Origin: Anaerolineae bacterium
GTDB lineage: Bacteria > Chloroflexota > Anaerolineae > Aggregatilineales > Phototrophicaceae
DNA: 64,000 nt
Reading direction: 5' to 3'
Assembly: GCA_022822545.1 (NCBI GenBank)
Contig: JAJEBE010000049.1
Coordinates: 163,230-227,229 of the forward strand
This document shows positions 53,376 through 61,924 of this stretch, piece by piece. The number at the start of each line of letters is the position of its first letter. Within the stretch, counting starts at the first letter, position 1. Below the pieces are notes generated by a model. It was given only the letters and a program-made list of their open reading frames with translations, had not been told where the DNA came from and searched no databases. The translations under genes were made by a program, and so were the position numbers.

Positions 53376-55336
53376 CGCTTGCGGGCTAGCCGCCGGCGTC
53401 GTATCTCGGGCAGCAGGAGCAAACTCAGCAATCCATTGAGCACGACTATCACGGTGCTTCCTTCATGCCCGAGGACGCCCAGGGGCAGCGGCAGTTCCAC
53501 CACAAATACGCCTAGAGTCAAGAGAGCGATGACCGCCAGCGAGAACGCGATATTTTGTTTCACGACACGGCGGGCGAGGGCGCTCAGCTTCACGGCATCG
53601 ATAATGCGCTCGAGACGGTCGCCCATCAGCACGACATCCGAAGTTTCCAGGGCGACGTCCGTGCCCGCGCCACCCATCGCGATGCCGACTTCGGCCATAG
53701 CCAATGCAGGCGCATCGTTGATGCCGTCACCGACCATCGCCACCGCGCCAAATTCAGCCTGGAGCTCGCGCAGGATTTCGGCTTTCTGCTCCGGCAACAA
53801 TTCGGCGTAAACGCGCTCTATGCCGATTTCGGCGGCGATTGACTCGGCTACGCGCCGGTTATCGCCCGTGAGCATGACCGAGATGATGTCGGCGTCCGCG
53901 AGCGCCTTGACCAGCATTGGCGCTTCTGCCCGGCTCTCATCCGCGAGAGCGATCAGCCCGAGCCATTGCTCGTCACGCAGCACTGCAACAACCGTCTTGC
54001 CGTCGCTCTCAAGCTTGCTTTGCGCCTGCCGCATTGAGTCGGGCAAGGTCGCCACCCGCTCCACCTGAGATATTCTGCCTACCCGTATCTCGCGCCCATC
54101 CACACGCGCGCGCACGCCGTGGCCGGGGACCGCCGAGAATCGCTCCGGCCGCGACAGTGTAACCGCCGCCCGCTCGCCGTAAGCCACAATTGCCTTCGCC
54201 AGCGGATGTTCCGAACGCGCCTCAACCGAGGCCGCCGCGGCGATTAACTCGTCTTCGGTTATCCTGGGGGCGCAAAGGAGGTCTGTCACTCGCGGTTCGC
54301 CGATGGTGAGAGTTCCGGTCTTGTCGAAGGCAAATACTTTCGTGGCGGCAAGCTGCTCCAGGCTCGCGCCGCCTTTGAACAGGACGCCGCCCCGGGCGGC
54401 CGAGGCGATGGCTGAGATGAAGGCGGAGGGAACGCTAATGATCAGGGCGCAAGGCGACGCCACTGTCATCAAGACCATGGCGCGATAAAAGTTGCTTTGA
54501 AAATCAGTTAATCCCAGCAGGGGCGGAATGATGATGAAGAGCAAGACAGAGAGTATGATCAGCTTGGCATAGCGCTGCTCGAAGCGATCGAGGAAGCGTT
54601 CGGTTGGCGCTTTGCTTTCCTGCGCTTCTTCCACCAGCTTGATGATGCGCGACAGCGTGGTTTGCTCCGCCGCCCGCAGCGCGAGCACATCGAGAATGCC
54701 CACTTTGTTCAGTGTGCCGGCGTAGACTCGGTCGCCGGTCAATTTGTCCACAGGTATGGATTCGCCGGTGATCGCGCTCTCGTCCACGGCGGAACTTCCG
54801 TCGCTGACCTCGCCATCCACCGGTATGCGTTCGCCCGGTTCAATCAGCACGGTATCACCCAATTCGATCTCGGTGATTTTGACTTCTTCCACCTTCTCGC
54901 CGCGCCTGACCTTGGCAACTTCCGGATAGAGCGTGAACAGGCTCTTGATGGCGTTGCGGCTGCGGCCGATGGCGTAATCTTGCAGCACATTACTCAGCGA
55001 AAACAGGAATAACAAGACGGCGCCTTCATGCCACTGGCCGATCACTGCGGCGCCGAGAGCGGCCAGAACCATGAGCAAATCAACATCGATCTGGCCTTGG
55101 CGCAGGCTTTCGATGGCTGTCTTGACGCCATAGAAGCCGCCGGCTAGATACGAGACGATATTAAGCGCGAGAAGCAGGCCATGCGGGAAGCCCGCGCGCT
55201 CGCCAAGGAAGCTTAATACGATAGCGAGCAAGGTCAGCGCGACCAGGCGGGGCGCCAGCCAGGCTTCGCTCAGGACGGGTTGGCGGGTGTCGGCGGTTTG
55301 CATTTGCTGCTGCGAATTCGTCGTTACGGCATTCAT
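53372..55336 (-). CDS. P1B-type metal-transporting ATPase (P1B-4-like)
   Basis: Heavy-metal ATPase of about 654 residues, exporting a divalent metal by ATP hydrolysis. There is no N-terminal CxxC metal-binding domain. TM4 carries SPCALIISVPSAFISA, i.e. SPC rather than CPC, and TM6 region has LGHEGSTVIVVLNGLLSLL (HEGS), the pair typical of P1B-4 (Co, Zn or Fe) pumps. Actuator TGES is in ESAITGESIPVDK, phosphorylation site AFDKTGTLTIGEP, and the hinge GDGINDAPALAMAEVGIAMG. The ATG at 55336 is preferred; a GTG at 55390 runs into the palindromic operator. Expression is probably controlled by a metal sensor at that palindrome. Confidence 0.93.
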   Translation of the reverse strand: MNAVTTNSQQQMQTADTRQPVLSEAWLAPRLVALTLLAIVLSFLGERAGFPHGLLLALNIVSYLAGGFYGVKTAIESLRQGQIDVDLLMVLAALGAAVIGQWHEGAVLLFLFSLSNVLQDYAIGRSRNAIKSLFTLYPEVAKVRRGEKVEEVKITEIELGDTVLIEPGERIPVDGEVSDGSSAVDESAITGESIPVDKLTGDRVYAGTLNKVGILDVLALRAAEQTTLSRIIKLVEEAQESKAPTERFLDRFEQRYAKLIILSVLLFIIIPPLLGLTDFQSNFYRAMVLMTVASPCALIISVPSAFISAIASAARGGVLFKGGASLEQLAATKVFAFDKTGTLTIGEPRVTDLLCAPRITEDELIAAAASVEARSEHPLAKAIVAYGERAAVTLSRPERFSAVPGHGVRARVDGREIRVGRISQVERVATLPDSMRQAQSKLESDGKTVVAVLRDEQWLGLIALADESRAEAPMLVKALADADIISVMLTGDNRRVAESIAAEIGIERVYAELLPEQKAEILRELQAEFGAVAMVGDGINDAPALAMAEVGIAMGGAGTDVALETSDVVLMGDRLERIIDAVKLSALARRVVKQNIAFSLAVIALLTLGVFVVELPLPLGVLGHEGSTVIVVLNGLLSLLLLPEIRRRRLARKR

Positions 55337-55372
55337 GATATCATTATGGTTAACAACAATGATGCTTTCAAG

Positions 55373-55401
55373 GTGAATTAAATTTAACACAAGTTAATTC
55401 A
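55373..55401. promoter_or_regulatory. palindromic operator upstream of the metal ATPase
   Basis: tgaattaa (55373-55380) and ttaattca (55394-55401) are perfect inverted 8-bp half-sites around an A+T-rich 13-nt centre, located about 40-65 nt before the ATPase ATG. This arrangement resembles ArsR/SmtB or Fur-type metal-sensor boxes. Confidence 0.55.
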
Positions 55402-55505
55402 TAGCGCAACCCCCAATGAAATACGGATTTCACCGCCTTTAAGGATGAGATCGCTGAACGCGAATTCTCCCTGGACGGCGAAGCGCGCCGACCAGGCAAA
55501 GGGGC

Positions 55506-55540
55506 AACAAAAAGAGCGCGCCGTCTGGCACGCCCTTTGA
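55506..55540 (-). terminator. intrinsic terminator after the M50-like pair
   Basis: On the minus strand agggcgtgcc / ggcgcgctct form about 10 bp (two G-U) with a small loop and then CTTTTTGTT. It lies 22 nt past the stop of the gene at 55562. Confidence 0.75.
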
Positions 55541-55561
55541 GCTTGATTTTGCAGTTCTGGG

Positions 55562-56362
55562 CTACACGATATCGTCGTTGTCAGGAATCTGCTTCAGTTG
55601 TTTGGGTATGCTGAGATAAAAGGCGGCGGCGGCCAGGGCGATGGCGATAGCGGACCAGGTATAAGCGACGACGGAGACTGATAGGGCAGGCATAACTTCT
55701 TCCGCGAAGGTGGCCACCGTATTGACGATTGTTCCGTCATCGATACGCGCCGGGGCAACCAAGACGTAGGAGAGGTCGAGCACGACGTGCAAAGCCGTCA
55801 TCAGCGCAACGATTGTCATTATGATCTGCGTGATCGAGCGCCAGGACCAGAATCGGTTGAGGTCGCCACGCCCTTTCCAACCCAGGACCACGAGCAAAAT
55901 TCCGAAGCCGAAGCATACGATGTAGGAGATCCCATCGCCGGCCCCGTCCGGGCGAATGAAAAGCGCCAGGAAACCTACCGTGAACAGGCCTGTGAGCATT
56001 GTCAACCCGCGCAGCAAGTGCGGCGCGCGATTGACCAGGAAGAACAAGAGGGAGCCGACCAATGCGGAACCAAGATAGCCGGCGGGCAGGAAGAGCGCCT
56101 TGCTGCCGCCGGAAAAAGTGATCGTGTAGCTGCCTTCAGGCGAGAGGGTGAATCCCTCAACGGATCCGCCTGATAGCACCATGGCGATGTTGGTCAGCGC
56201 GCCATGGATATTGTCGACGAACATCCGCACCGGGTGTAGCAGTCCCGAGGTGCTCGGTGAATACCACAGCACGAGAATAGCCACAAAAGCCATCGACGAA
56301 ATCAGCAGGCTCCTGTGTATAACCTGTCTGCGCACTTTACGCTCTACGAACTTTCTTAACAT
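55562..56362 (-). CDS. M50B-like membrane protein lacking the HExxH site (pseudo-protease)
   Basis: A 266-residue polytopic protein paralogous to the next gene. After one N-terminal helix (SLLISSMAFVAILVLWY) the segment RMFVDNIHGALTNIAMVLSGG aligns with RLFVTFVHEAGHSVAALLSGG of the neighbour. Here HEAGH is replaced by His53-Gly-Ala-Leu-Thr57, so the zinc-binding Glu/His pair is lost. The shared LFLPAGYLGSALVGSLLFFL region and further helices (GISYIVCFGFGILLVVLGW) are conserved. It is therefore probably an inactive partner or regulator. ATG 56362 follows AGGAG at 7 nt; the upstream neighbour ends 86 nt away. Confidence 0.82.
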   Translation of the reverse strand: MLRKFVERKVRRQVIHRSLLISSMAFVAILVLWYSPSTSGLLHPVRMFVDNIHGALTNIAMVLSGGSVEGFTLSPEGSYTITFSGGSKALFLPAGYLGSALVGSLLFFLVNRAPHLLRGLTMLTGLFTVGFLALFIRPDGAGDGISYIVCFGFGILLVVLGWKGRGDLNRFWSWRSITQIIMTIVALMTALHVVLDLSYVLVAPARIDDGTIVNTVATFAEEVMPALSVSVVAYTWSAIAIALAAAAFYLSIPKQLKQIPDNDDIV

Positions 56363-56448
56363 GCTGTCACTCCTGAAAGTCTCCGCTTACACCTATCTTT
56401 CGCTGCATATACCATGTTCAGCGTGTCAATCGTCAAATACAGGGGAGC

Positions 56449-57540
56449 TTAGGCCTTGCCTTGGACGACTTCGCTGATCTCTCCCTCTACTTGCTTTATC
56501 AGACCGAAATACATAGCGAATGCCAGCATGGCTACAGCGATAGCTGCCCACAGGAAGGCGACCACGGCCGGTGGTATTAATGGCGTGACATCGCGCGAAA
56601 AAGCGGCCGCGTCGTTAAGGGCTTGACCGCTGCTGACACCGGGGTTTCGCACCAAAGACCATAGGTCAAATACGGCGTTCAGTCCGGTCAAGATTGCCAA
56701 AGTATTCAGGACAAAGACATTTATGATGCGCGGCGCGAACCAACCCAAAGCGATCAAGCCGACGCCGAATCCAATTCCGATTATATGAGCAGTCGCGTTA
56801 CTGTTTGCATCGGGCATGGCGTAGGCGAGCGTAAGAACGATTATCATCAGACCAATTAGGAAAGATAGGCCGCGCGTCCACTTTGGTTGACGGCTGGTCA
56901 GGAAGAAAAGCAAGGAGCCAAAAAGCGCCGCGCCGAGGTAGCCTGCCGGGGCGACCAGAGCGGGATTGCCCGCGCCAACTGTGGCCAGGCCTGAGCCGTC
57001 AGGCGATACAGAAAATCCGATAACATGTCCGCCGCTCAGTAAGGCAGCGACCGAGTGACCCGCCTCATGCACAAACGTGACGAAGAGGCGGACCGGATAG
57101 GCGATGAGAGATACGCCAAGGTCATCAACCTGATCAGCCAATGGGACACCCGACTGCCGCAAGGTCCGCTCAATACCGCGGATGTTCCAAAGCGCCAGCG
57201 CAAAGAGCAATGCCAGCACTGTAACCATGATCGTCTGCCGCCGATAATTTGGTCTTCGGTCGGCGGCGGCATTCGCTGTGAGTGATCTCCTGTTGCGCCA
57301 GAACATCACAAGCGATACAAGGGCGAAGGGAAGGCCGCTCACCAGAAATATCAGCGGAAGCGGAACATCGGCAAGGGCGTCGACGCCGCTTTCGGAGGCT
57401 ATCGACTGAATGCTGTTTGTCAAGTCGCCAGCAACGCGGCCGCCGGCAAAGGCGTCAGAGCTTATCAAGGCGCCGCCGAGCATCCATGTGATGCTTAACA
57501 GCAGTATCCAAAACCAAACTGATTTTGTCAGGGTCCGCAC
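56449..57540 (-). CDS. M50B-like (site-2-protease-fold) membrane metallopeptidase candidate
   Basis: A 363-residue polytopic protein of the peptidase_M50B type. Two N-terminal helices (SVWFWILLLSITWMLGGALI and IFLVSGLPFALVSLVMFW) and a third (TIMVTVLALLFALALWNIRG) precede the zinc motif VTFVHEAGHSVAALLSGG (His158, Glu159, His162 from the GTG start). Then VAPAGYLGAALFGSLLFFLT and two further helices follow. A GTG at 57540 has GGAGG at 9 nt; a longer frame begins with TTG 57573. The downstream paralogue lacks the zinc motif. Intramembrane cleavage is possible, but the family also contains uncharacterised proteins. Confidence 0.8.
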   Translation of the reverse strand: MRTLTKSVWFWILLLSITWMLGGALISSDAFAGGRVAGDLTNSIQSIASESGVDALADVPLPLIFLVSGLPFALVSLVMFWRNRRSLTANAAADRRPNYRRQTIMVTVLALLFALALWNIRGIERTLRQSGVPLADQVDDLGVSLIAYPVRLFVTFVHEAGHSVAALLSGGHVIGFSVSPDGSGLATVGAGNPALVAPAGYLGAALFGSLLFFLTSRQPKWTRGLSFLIGLMIIVLTLAYAMPDANSNATAHIIGIGFGVGLIALGWFAPRIINVFVLNTLAILTGLNAVFDLWSLVRNPGVSSGQALNDAAAFSRDVTPLIPPAVVAFLWAAIAVAMLAFAMYFGLIKQVEGEISEVVQGKA

Positions 57541-57733
57541 TTTAGCCTGCCTCCAAAACGTTAAGCGCGCCAATCACATTATGGCATGGTGATTCGAGGC
57601 ATTGCAAGCTTCACCGCTTCCGCACTCATTTATCATTATACGGAAAAGCCAGCGCTACCGTTCTTACAATCGTAAAATTTGTGTAATATCGGTGACTGCG
57701 GCCAGCGTGACACAGATACTTGGGGACCCGATT

Positions 57734-58846
57734 ATGACATCCTTGGACTTAAGTGATTACAACCCTTCAGACGATCTTTCTCGCGCCGAGACCATGCCAG
57801 CGCGCTGGTATATCGAGCCGGATTTCCTCGCGCTGGAAGCCGAGAAAATATTCTACAAAACCTGGCAGCCCGTGGGGCGCGTCGAAGATGTCATGCGAAT
57901 TGGCGACTACTTTTCCTGCGAAGTCTTGGATCAGCCTCTGGTCATTACCCGCAACCGTTCCGGCGAATTGCGCGGATTCTACAATGTTTGCGCGCACCGG
58001 GCGGCGGTCGTGGCGCAAGGGCGTGGCAATCGCAAAAGCCTGCAATGCAAATATCATGGCTGGACCTATGATCTTGATGGCAAGCTGCTGCGGGCGCCCG
58101 AATTTGAAGGCGTCAACAATTGGAATTCCCAGGATGTCTGTTTGCAACCGGTACAAGTGGAAGCCTGGGGACCCTGGGTGTTTGTAAACCTGGATCCAGG
58201 CGCGGCGCCAATGGTCGATACCTACGGCAACATCGAGCTGGAAATTGAGGCGGCCGGCTTTAATTTGAGTCAGATGCGACTGGTGGAACGCCGCGACTAC
58301 TTGATCGACTGCAACTGGAAGGTATACGTCGACAATTACCTGGAGGGCTACCATCTTCCGATTGCCCATCCGGGTTTGTTCCGTGAAGTTGATTACGATC
58401 AATATCGGGTGGATACCTATCGCTACTATTCCAAACAGCATGCGCCAATTCGTGAAGTTGATCCGGGTGAAGCGCGCGACCGCCGCTATGTGCGGAGCGG
58501 CGAGGGCGAAGAAGACGCCCTCTATTACTGGATATTCCCCAACGTTATGTTAAACGTCTATCTCGATAACACCTCGATTAACATCATAATTCCGGTCGGC
58601 CAGGACAAAACACTGACGATCTTTGAATGGTACTTTGAGGCGCCCGGCACCGGCGAAGGCTGGGAGAGCATGCAACAGATCATCGCCTTCAGCGACGAGA
58701 TACAGCAGGAGGATATTGAACTCTGCGAATGGGTGCAGCGCGGCTTGCGGTCAAAGGCCTACAACGCTGGCCGCTTTTCCGTCTTGCGGGAAAATGGCGT
58801 CCACCACTTTCAGTCGCTTGTGCACGAATTTCTCACAAAGGATTGA
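57734..58846 (+). CDS. Rieske non-haem iron oxygenase alpha subunit
   Basis: A 370-residue oxygenase alpha subunit. The Rieske site is NVCAHRAAVVAQGRGNRKSL followed by QCKYHGW (CxH...CxxH). The mononuclear iron site is DNYLEGYHLPIAHPGLF with a conserved acid later. WYIEPDFLALEAEKIFYKTW at the N-terminus is common to aromatic-ring hydroxylases, glycine-betaine/carnitine and choline monooxygenases. No reductase partner gene is adjacent. A longer frame to 57602 has no family sequence; ATG 57734 is chosen. Its 3' end overlaps the convergent flippase-like gene by 14 nt. Substrate unknown. Confidence 0.92.
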   Translation: MTSLDLSDYNPSDDLSRAETMPARWYIEPDFLALEAEKIFYKTWQPVGRVEDVMRIGDYFSCEVLDQPLVITRNRSGELRGFYNVCAHRAAVVAQGRGNRKSLQCKYHGWTYDLDGKLLRAPEFEGVNNWNSQDVCLQPVQVEAWGPWVFVNLDPGAAPMVDTYGNIELEIEAAGFNLSQMRLVERRDYLIDCNWKVYVDNYLEGYHLPIAHPGLFREVDYDQYRVDTYRYYSKQHAPIREVDPGEARDRRYVRSGEGEEDALYYWIFPNVMLNVYLDNTSINIIIPVGQDKTLTIFEWYFEAPGTGEGWESMQQIIAFSDEIQQEDIELCEWVQRGLRSKAYNAGRFSVLRENGVHHFQSLVHEFLTKD

Positions 58847-59840
58847 CGTCATCAGGGGAGGCTTCATCTTCGGCGGCAAAGGCGGATCTGGGCGAAATGC
58901 CCAGCGCCAGCAGGCCAACCGCGCCCCATACCGCGTAGCTTAAGACCGTCACGCCATGGAGCAGAAAGGCCAGTGAAATGGCCTCCACCGGTGTCATGCC
59001 GACCATTTGACCGGCGAGCGCGATGGCGCCATGAAAGGGACCCAACCCGGCGATGCTCACTGGGACGGTTATCGCCAGCGCCGCCAGCGCAATGCCGAGC
59101 GGGACGCTTATTGCGTAGTTGGTATCGATGCCCAATGCCAGGTGCAAAAAATAGTAGGTCAACAGCGAAAGAATCCAGCCGACAGCCGTCCAGAAGCCTA
59201 TGACAAGCATGGCGCGCGCTTGCGTTAGTGGTTGCAGGCCGCCAAGCAAATCGACCAAAATGGATTCAAGCGGCAGGCGGCGCAGCGGCGGGATCATATC
59301 CAGCAGAGCGCTCAGCATGCGGCGGGCGCTATCGGGGAATCGCGCCAGGCCAAGCAATGCAATGAAGCATACGAGCGCCAGCAAACCGAAAAGCGATGCG
59401 CGTTCCGAAACTTCCGGCATGGCGTCCGGCAACTGGCTTATAGTTAAAGCGATGACCAGCACGACAGCCAGCGAATCAATGAGTCGCTCGGCAATGATGC
59501 TGCTCGCCGAGGTGGCCAAGGGAACGCCGCTGCGCGTCGCCAAAACGCCGCGCGCCACCTCTCCCAGCCGGAGCGGCAATTGATTGCCCAGGAACATGAT
59601 GTTTACCAAGTGCGTCGCTCGAACAATGCTGATGCGCCGTCCCAGTAGAATTGACCAACGAACCCCTCGAACCGCCAGCCCAAGCGCCACCATCAGCAGC
59701 GATAGCAGCACCAAGCCGATATCCGCCACACGGAGGCTATCCGCGACATCATTGAGCGGCACATCGCGCAGGATCAAGAGCAGCAGAATGGCGCTGACGG
59801 CGGCGCTCGCCAGGACAATCATCAGGCGTTTCTGTGTCAT
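58833..59840 (-). CDS. lysylphosphatidylglycerol-synthase-TM (UPF0104) family membrane protein
   Basis: A 335-residue polytopic protein of the UPF0104/LPG_synthase_TM family, related to flippase regions. It begins LMIVLASAAVSAILLLLILR and shows the family stretches GLAVRGVRWSILLGRR, NIMFLGNQLPLRLGEVARGV, SSIIAERLIDSLAVVLVIAL, and later AALAITVPVSIAGLGPFHGA. Such proteins usually flip lipids or polyprenyl-linked sugars and often occur with glycosyltransferases. Its start overlaps the stop of the glycoside-hydrolase gene by 4 nt (ATGA), so they are coupled. Confidence 0.9.
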   Translation of the reverse strand: MTQKRLMIVLASAAVSAILLLLILRDVPLNDVADSLRVADIGLVLLSLLMVALGLAVRGVRWSILLGRRISIVRATHLVNIMFLGNQLPLRLGEVARGVLATRSGVPLATSASSIIAERLIDSLAVVLVIALTISQLPDAMPEVSERASLFGLLALVCFIALLGLARFPDSARRMLSALLDMIPPLRRLPLESILVDLLGGLQPLTQARAMLVIGFWTAVGWILSLLTYYFLHLALGIDTNYAISVPLGIALAALAITVPVSIAGLGPFHGAIALAGQMVGMTPVEAISLAFLLHGVTVLSYAVWGAVGLLALGISPRSAFAAEDEASPDDVNPL

Positions 59841-61399
59841 GGGCTTGGCGACTCGACCAATATGACGGGTTCACCGCCAATCGCGCTGCTCCGAGTGCTT
59901 TCAAGATCGGGAAAGCTGTAATCGCCCGCCGGCTTCAGATCGAGTGTATAGCTGCCGCCGACCGCCGGCAATTCGGTTTTCGCGCCGTTCAGATGATACA
60001 CTTTCGCGCCCGCGCTACTTGCTCTGAAGGTATAGTCCCTGGGTTGGCGAGTATTGTTCCAGACGACAATTATCCTCTCGTTATTGGAGCGCTGAAAGAC
60101 AATGAAAGTGACGTCTTCAGTCAAGCCGATGAGGCTGACCGGCGCAAAAGGTTGCTTGCCAAAGACCTCCGCGAGCAGTTGATAGGCCATGGCGGCCGGC
60201 CGCGGCGAATTGGCGAATGGATGTTGGCTGAAGCAATGCGAATCGAGGGTGTTGCGGTAAAGGCCAAAGGCATCGCCATAGCAGACGCCCTGCGCGCAGA
60301 GTTCGCCATTGTGCGGCGGGAAATTCGTGCCGGCGGGGTAGTTGCCGCAATCGTCAAACAATTGATGATAGAAGATGACCTCGGCGCCTTTGGCCCAGGC
60401 GAATACAGCGCTCATGATGAGAAAATGCGCCTGCTGCTCCAGCGTAGCCAGGCGATGACGTTGTTCGGGGGCATATGCCCATACAGGACCGGGATAATCA
60501 TTCCAGACCGAGATGCCAGTTTCATTGACCCACACCGGACGCGCCAAATCGTATAAACCGAGCGTGTCTTGCACTACCTTCGTCAACCAACCGCTGCGCC
60601 AGGGGTCATCGTAACTGTGCACCGCCATGATATCGAAATACCAGTTGTAGCGATCGCGCAAAGGGTCATCGCGAAATGCTCGCAGCACATTGGTAAGAAA
60701 CCCTTCATCATTGGCAAAGAGCAGGCCACCGAAGACGATCTTGGCCCCCGGATCGACCGTCTTGATCACGATCGCGGCTGTCTTCAGCAGGCGCGCATAG
60801 GCTTCGCGGCCGCCATTCCAAAATTGCGGAATATCCGGCTCATTCCAGACTTCCCAGACGCGTATGCCTTGGCCATCAGTGAATCCATTGTGTTGCGTCA
60901 GTACGCCGCCCGGCCTGTATCTCGTCACTGCATAATGGACAAATCGCGCCCAGGGATTATCGGGATTGATCGCCTCGTCCGTTTCCGCGCTATCAGTGCC
61001 ATTAGCATAGATCGGCGCGAACAGGTTGCGAATGCTTTCGCCATCTTGCCAAAAGCCCGGGCGCCCGAGCAGTATCGCGTTTGTCTGCAATCCGTTTCGT
61101 ATATCTGTCGCCACCAGTTTGTCATAGGCCAGCCAGTCATAACTGTTCGGCTGAGTCTCCACGCGGTCCCAATACAGGGGCCAGCGATTCCAGCCGGCTC
61201 CCAGTATCAGGGCGTTGCGATAGCGTTCCGGGCCGAGATCGTCGATGAAGCTTATGAAGGTAATCCCAAGGCGGTCGGAGCGAATGTACCCGTCACTGTC
61301 GATCAGCGCGCCCGGCGCCGTGGTAGCTATGACCGGGACCTGCGCTCGCGCGTTGCCAATCGCGGTCATGATTGCCAGGATCATGATAATGGCGCGCAT
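59837..61399 (-). CDS. secreted glycoside hydrolase of clan GH-A (GH39/GH5-like)
   Basis: A TIM-barrel glycoside hydrolase of about 520 residues with a predicted signal peptide (MRAIIMILAIMTAIGNARA). The acid/base Glu lies in VWEVWNEPDIPQFW and the nucleophile Glu in RPVWVNETGISVWND; YFDIMAVHSYDDPW supplies the conserved His-Tyr between them. The C-terminal part is a small beta domain (YTFRASSAGAKVYHLNGAK). WNEPD and VNETG match clan A; family (GH39 or related) is a guess. ATG 61399 is chosen for its signal peptide; a longer frame begins at 61474. Coupled to the UPF0104 gene, which hints at envelope-polysaccharide processing. Confidence 0.85.
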   Translation of the reverse strand: MRAIIMILAIMTAIGNARAQVPVIATTAPGALIDSDGYIRSDRLGITFISFIDDLGPERYRNALILGAGWNRWPLYWDRVETQPNSYDWLAYDKLVATDIRNGLQTNAILLGRPGFWQDGESIRNLFAPIYANGTDSAETDEAINPDNPWARFVHYAVTRYRPGGVLTQHNGFTDGQGIRVWEVWNEPDIPQFWNGGREAYARLLKTAAIVIKTVDPGAKIVFGGLLFANDEGFLTNVLRAFRDDPLRDRYNWYFDIMAVHSYDDPWRSGWLTKVVQDTLGLYDLARPVWVNETGISVWNDYPGPVWAYAPEQRHRLATLEQQAHFLIMSAVFAWAKGAEVIFYHQLFDDCGNYPAGTNFPPHNGELCAQGVCYGDAFGLYRNTLDSHCFSQHPFANSPRPAAMAYQLLAEVFGKQPFAPVSLIGLTEDVTFIVFQRSNNERIIVVWNNTRQPRDYTFRASSAGAKVYHLNGAKTELPAVGGSYTLDLKPAGDYSFPDLESTRSSAIGGEPVILVESPSP

Positions 61400-61637
61400 C
61401 GCAGATCTATGCCATCTCGCCCAAAGCAGATTCGATTCCGGTCGGAGACTTGCCGCACTCAACTCGATTCGCATGATACTGATCTTGTTTGGTGGTCGGA
61501 GTTGCCTACGCTATGGCAACGCCTTGATTATAGTGGCAGGAAACAGAATCAACAGCGGCGATAGCGCTTGAATTGACGAGGTTCTGCCAGAAAGCTATAC
61601 TGTAGGGAGCATTTTTGAGGCGCTGAAAGGTTAATAC

Positions 61638-61877
61638 ATGGCTGTCGTTTCCGATGATCTGATGAAAATCTTGCGCTGCCCTGTGGCCGTGCATTATACG
61701 GATAAGGGCGACGATCCCGGGCGCTTGCGCATCGTCAAGGACAGTTGGCTGGTATGTGATGACAGCGGCTACAAATACCCCATCCGAGACGGCATTCCGG
61801 TCATGCTGGTGGATGAAGGCGCCAAGTGGAAAGACATTGCCGAAGCCGATCTGCCGGCGCCGCCGCCCGAAGAATAG
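61638..61877 (+). CDS. Trm112/UPF0434-like small protein
   Basis: A 79-residue protein of the Trm112p-like family: LMKILRCPVAVHYTDKGDD at the N-terminus, then LVCDDSGYKYPIRDGIPVML and an acidic-proline tail. The zinc-binding CxxC pairs of yeast Trm112 are reduced to single Cys in CPVA and VCDD. Bacterial members are often next to metabolic genes and may partner methyltransferases. Its neighbour clpB converges on it. Confidence 0.82.
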   Translation: MAVVSDDLMKILRCPVAVHYTDKGDDPGRLRIVKDSWLVCDDSGYKYPIRDGIPVMLVDEGAKWKDIAEADLPAPPPEE

Positions 61878-61901
61878 AAACAGGGACAAGACCTTGCCCC
61901 T
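61878..61901. terminator. convergent hairpin between the Trm112-like gene and clpB
   Basis: acagggacaag (61878-61888) and cttgcccctgt (61891-61901) pair over 11 bp with one mismatch in the 47-nt gap between the two convergent stops. No T-run on either side, so function as terminator is uncertain. Confidence 0.35.
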
Positions 61902-61924
61902 GTGTCCCCGCCTTTATACCGTGG

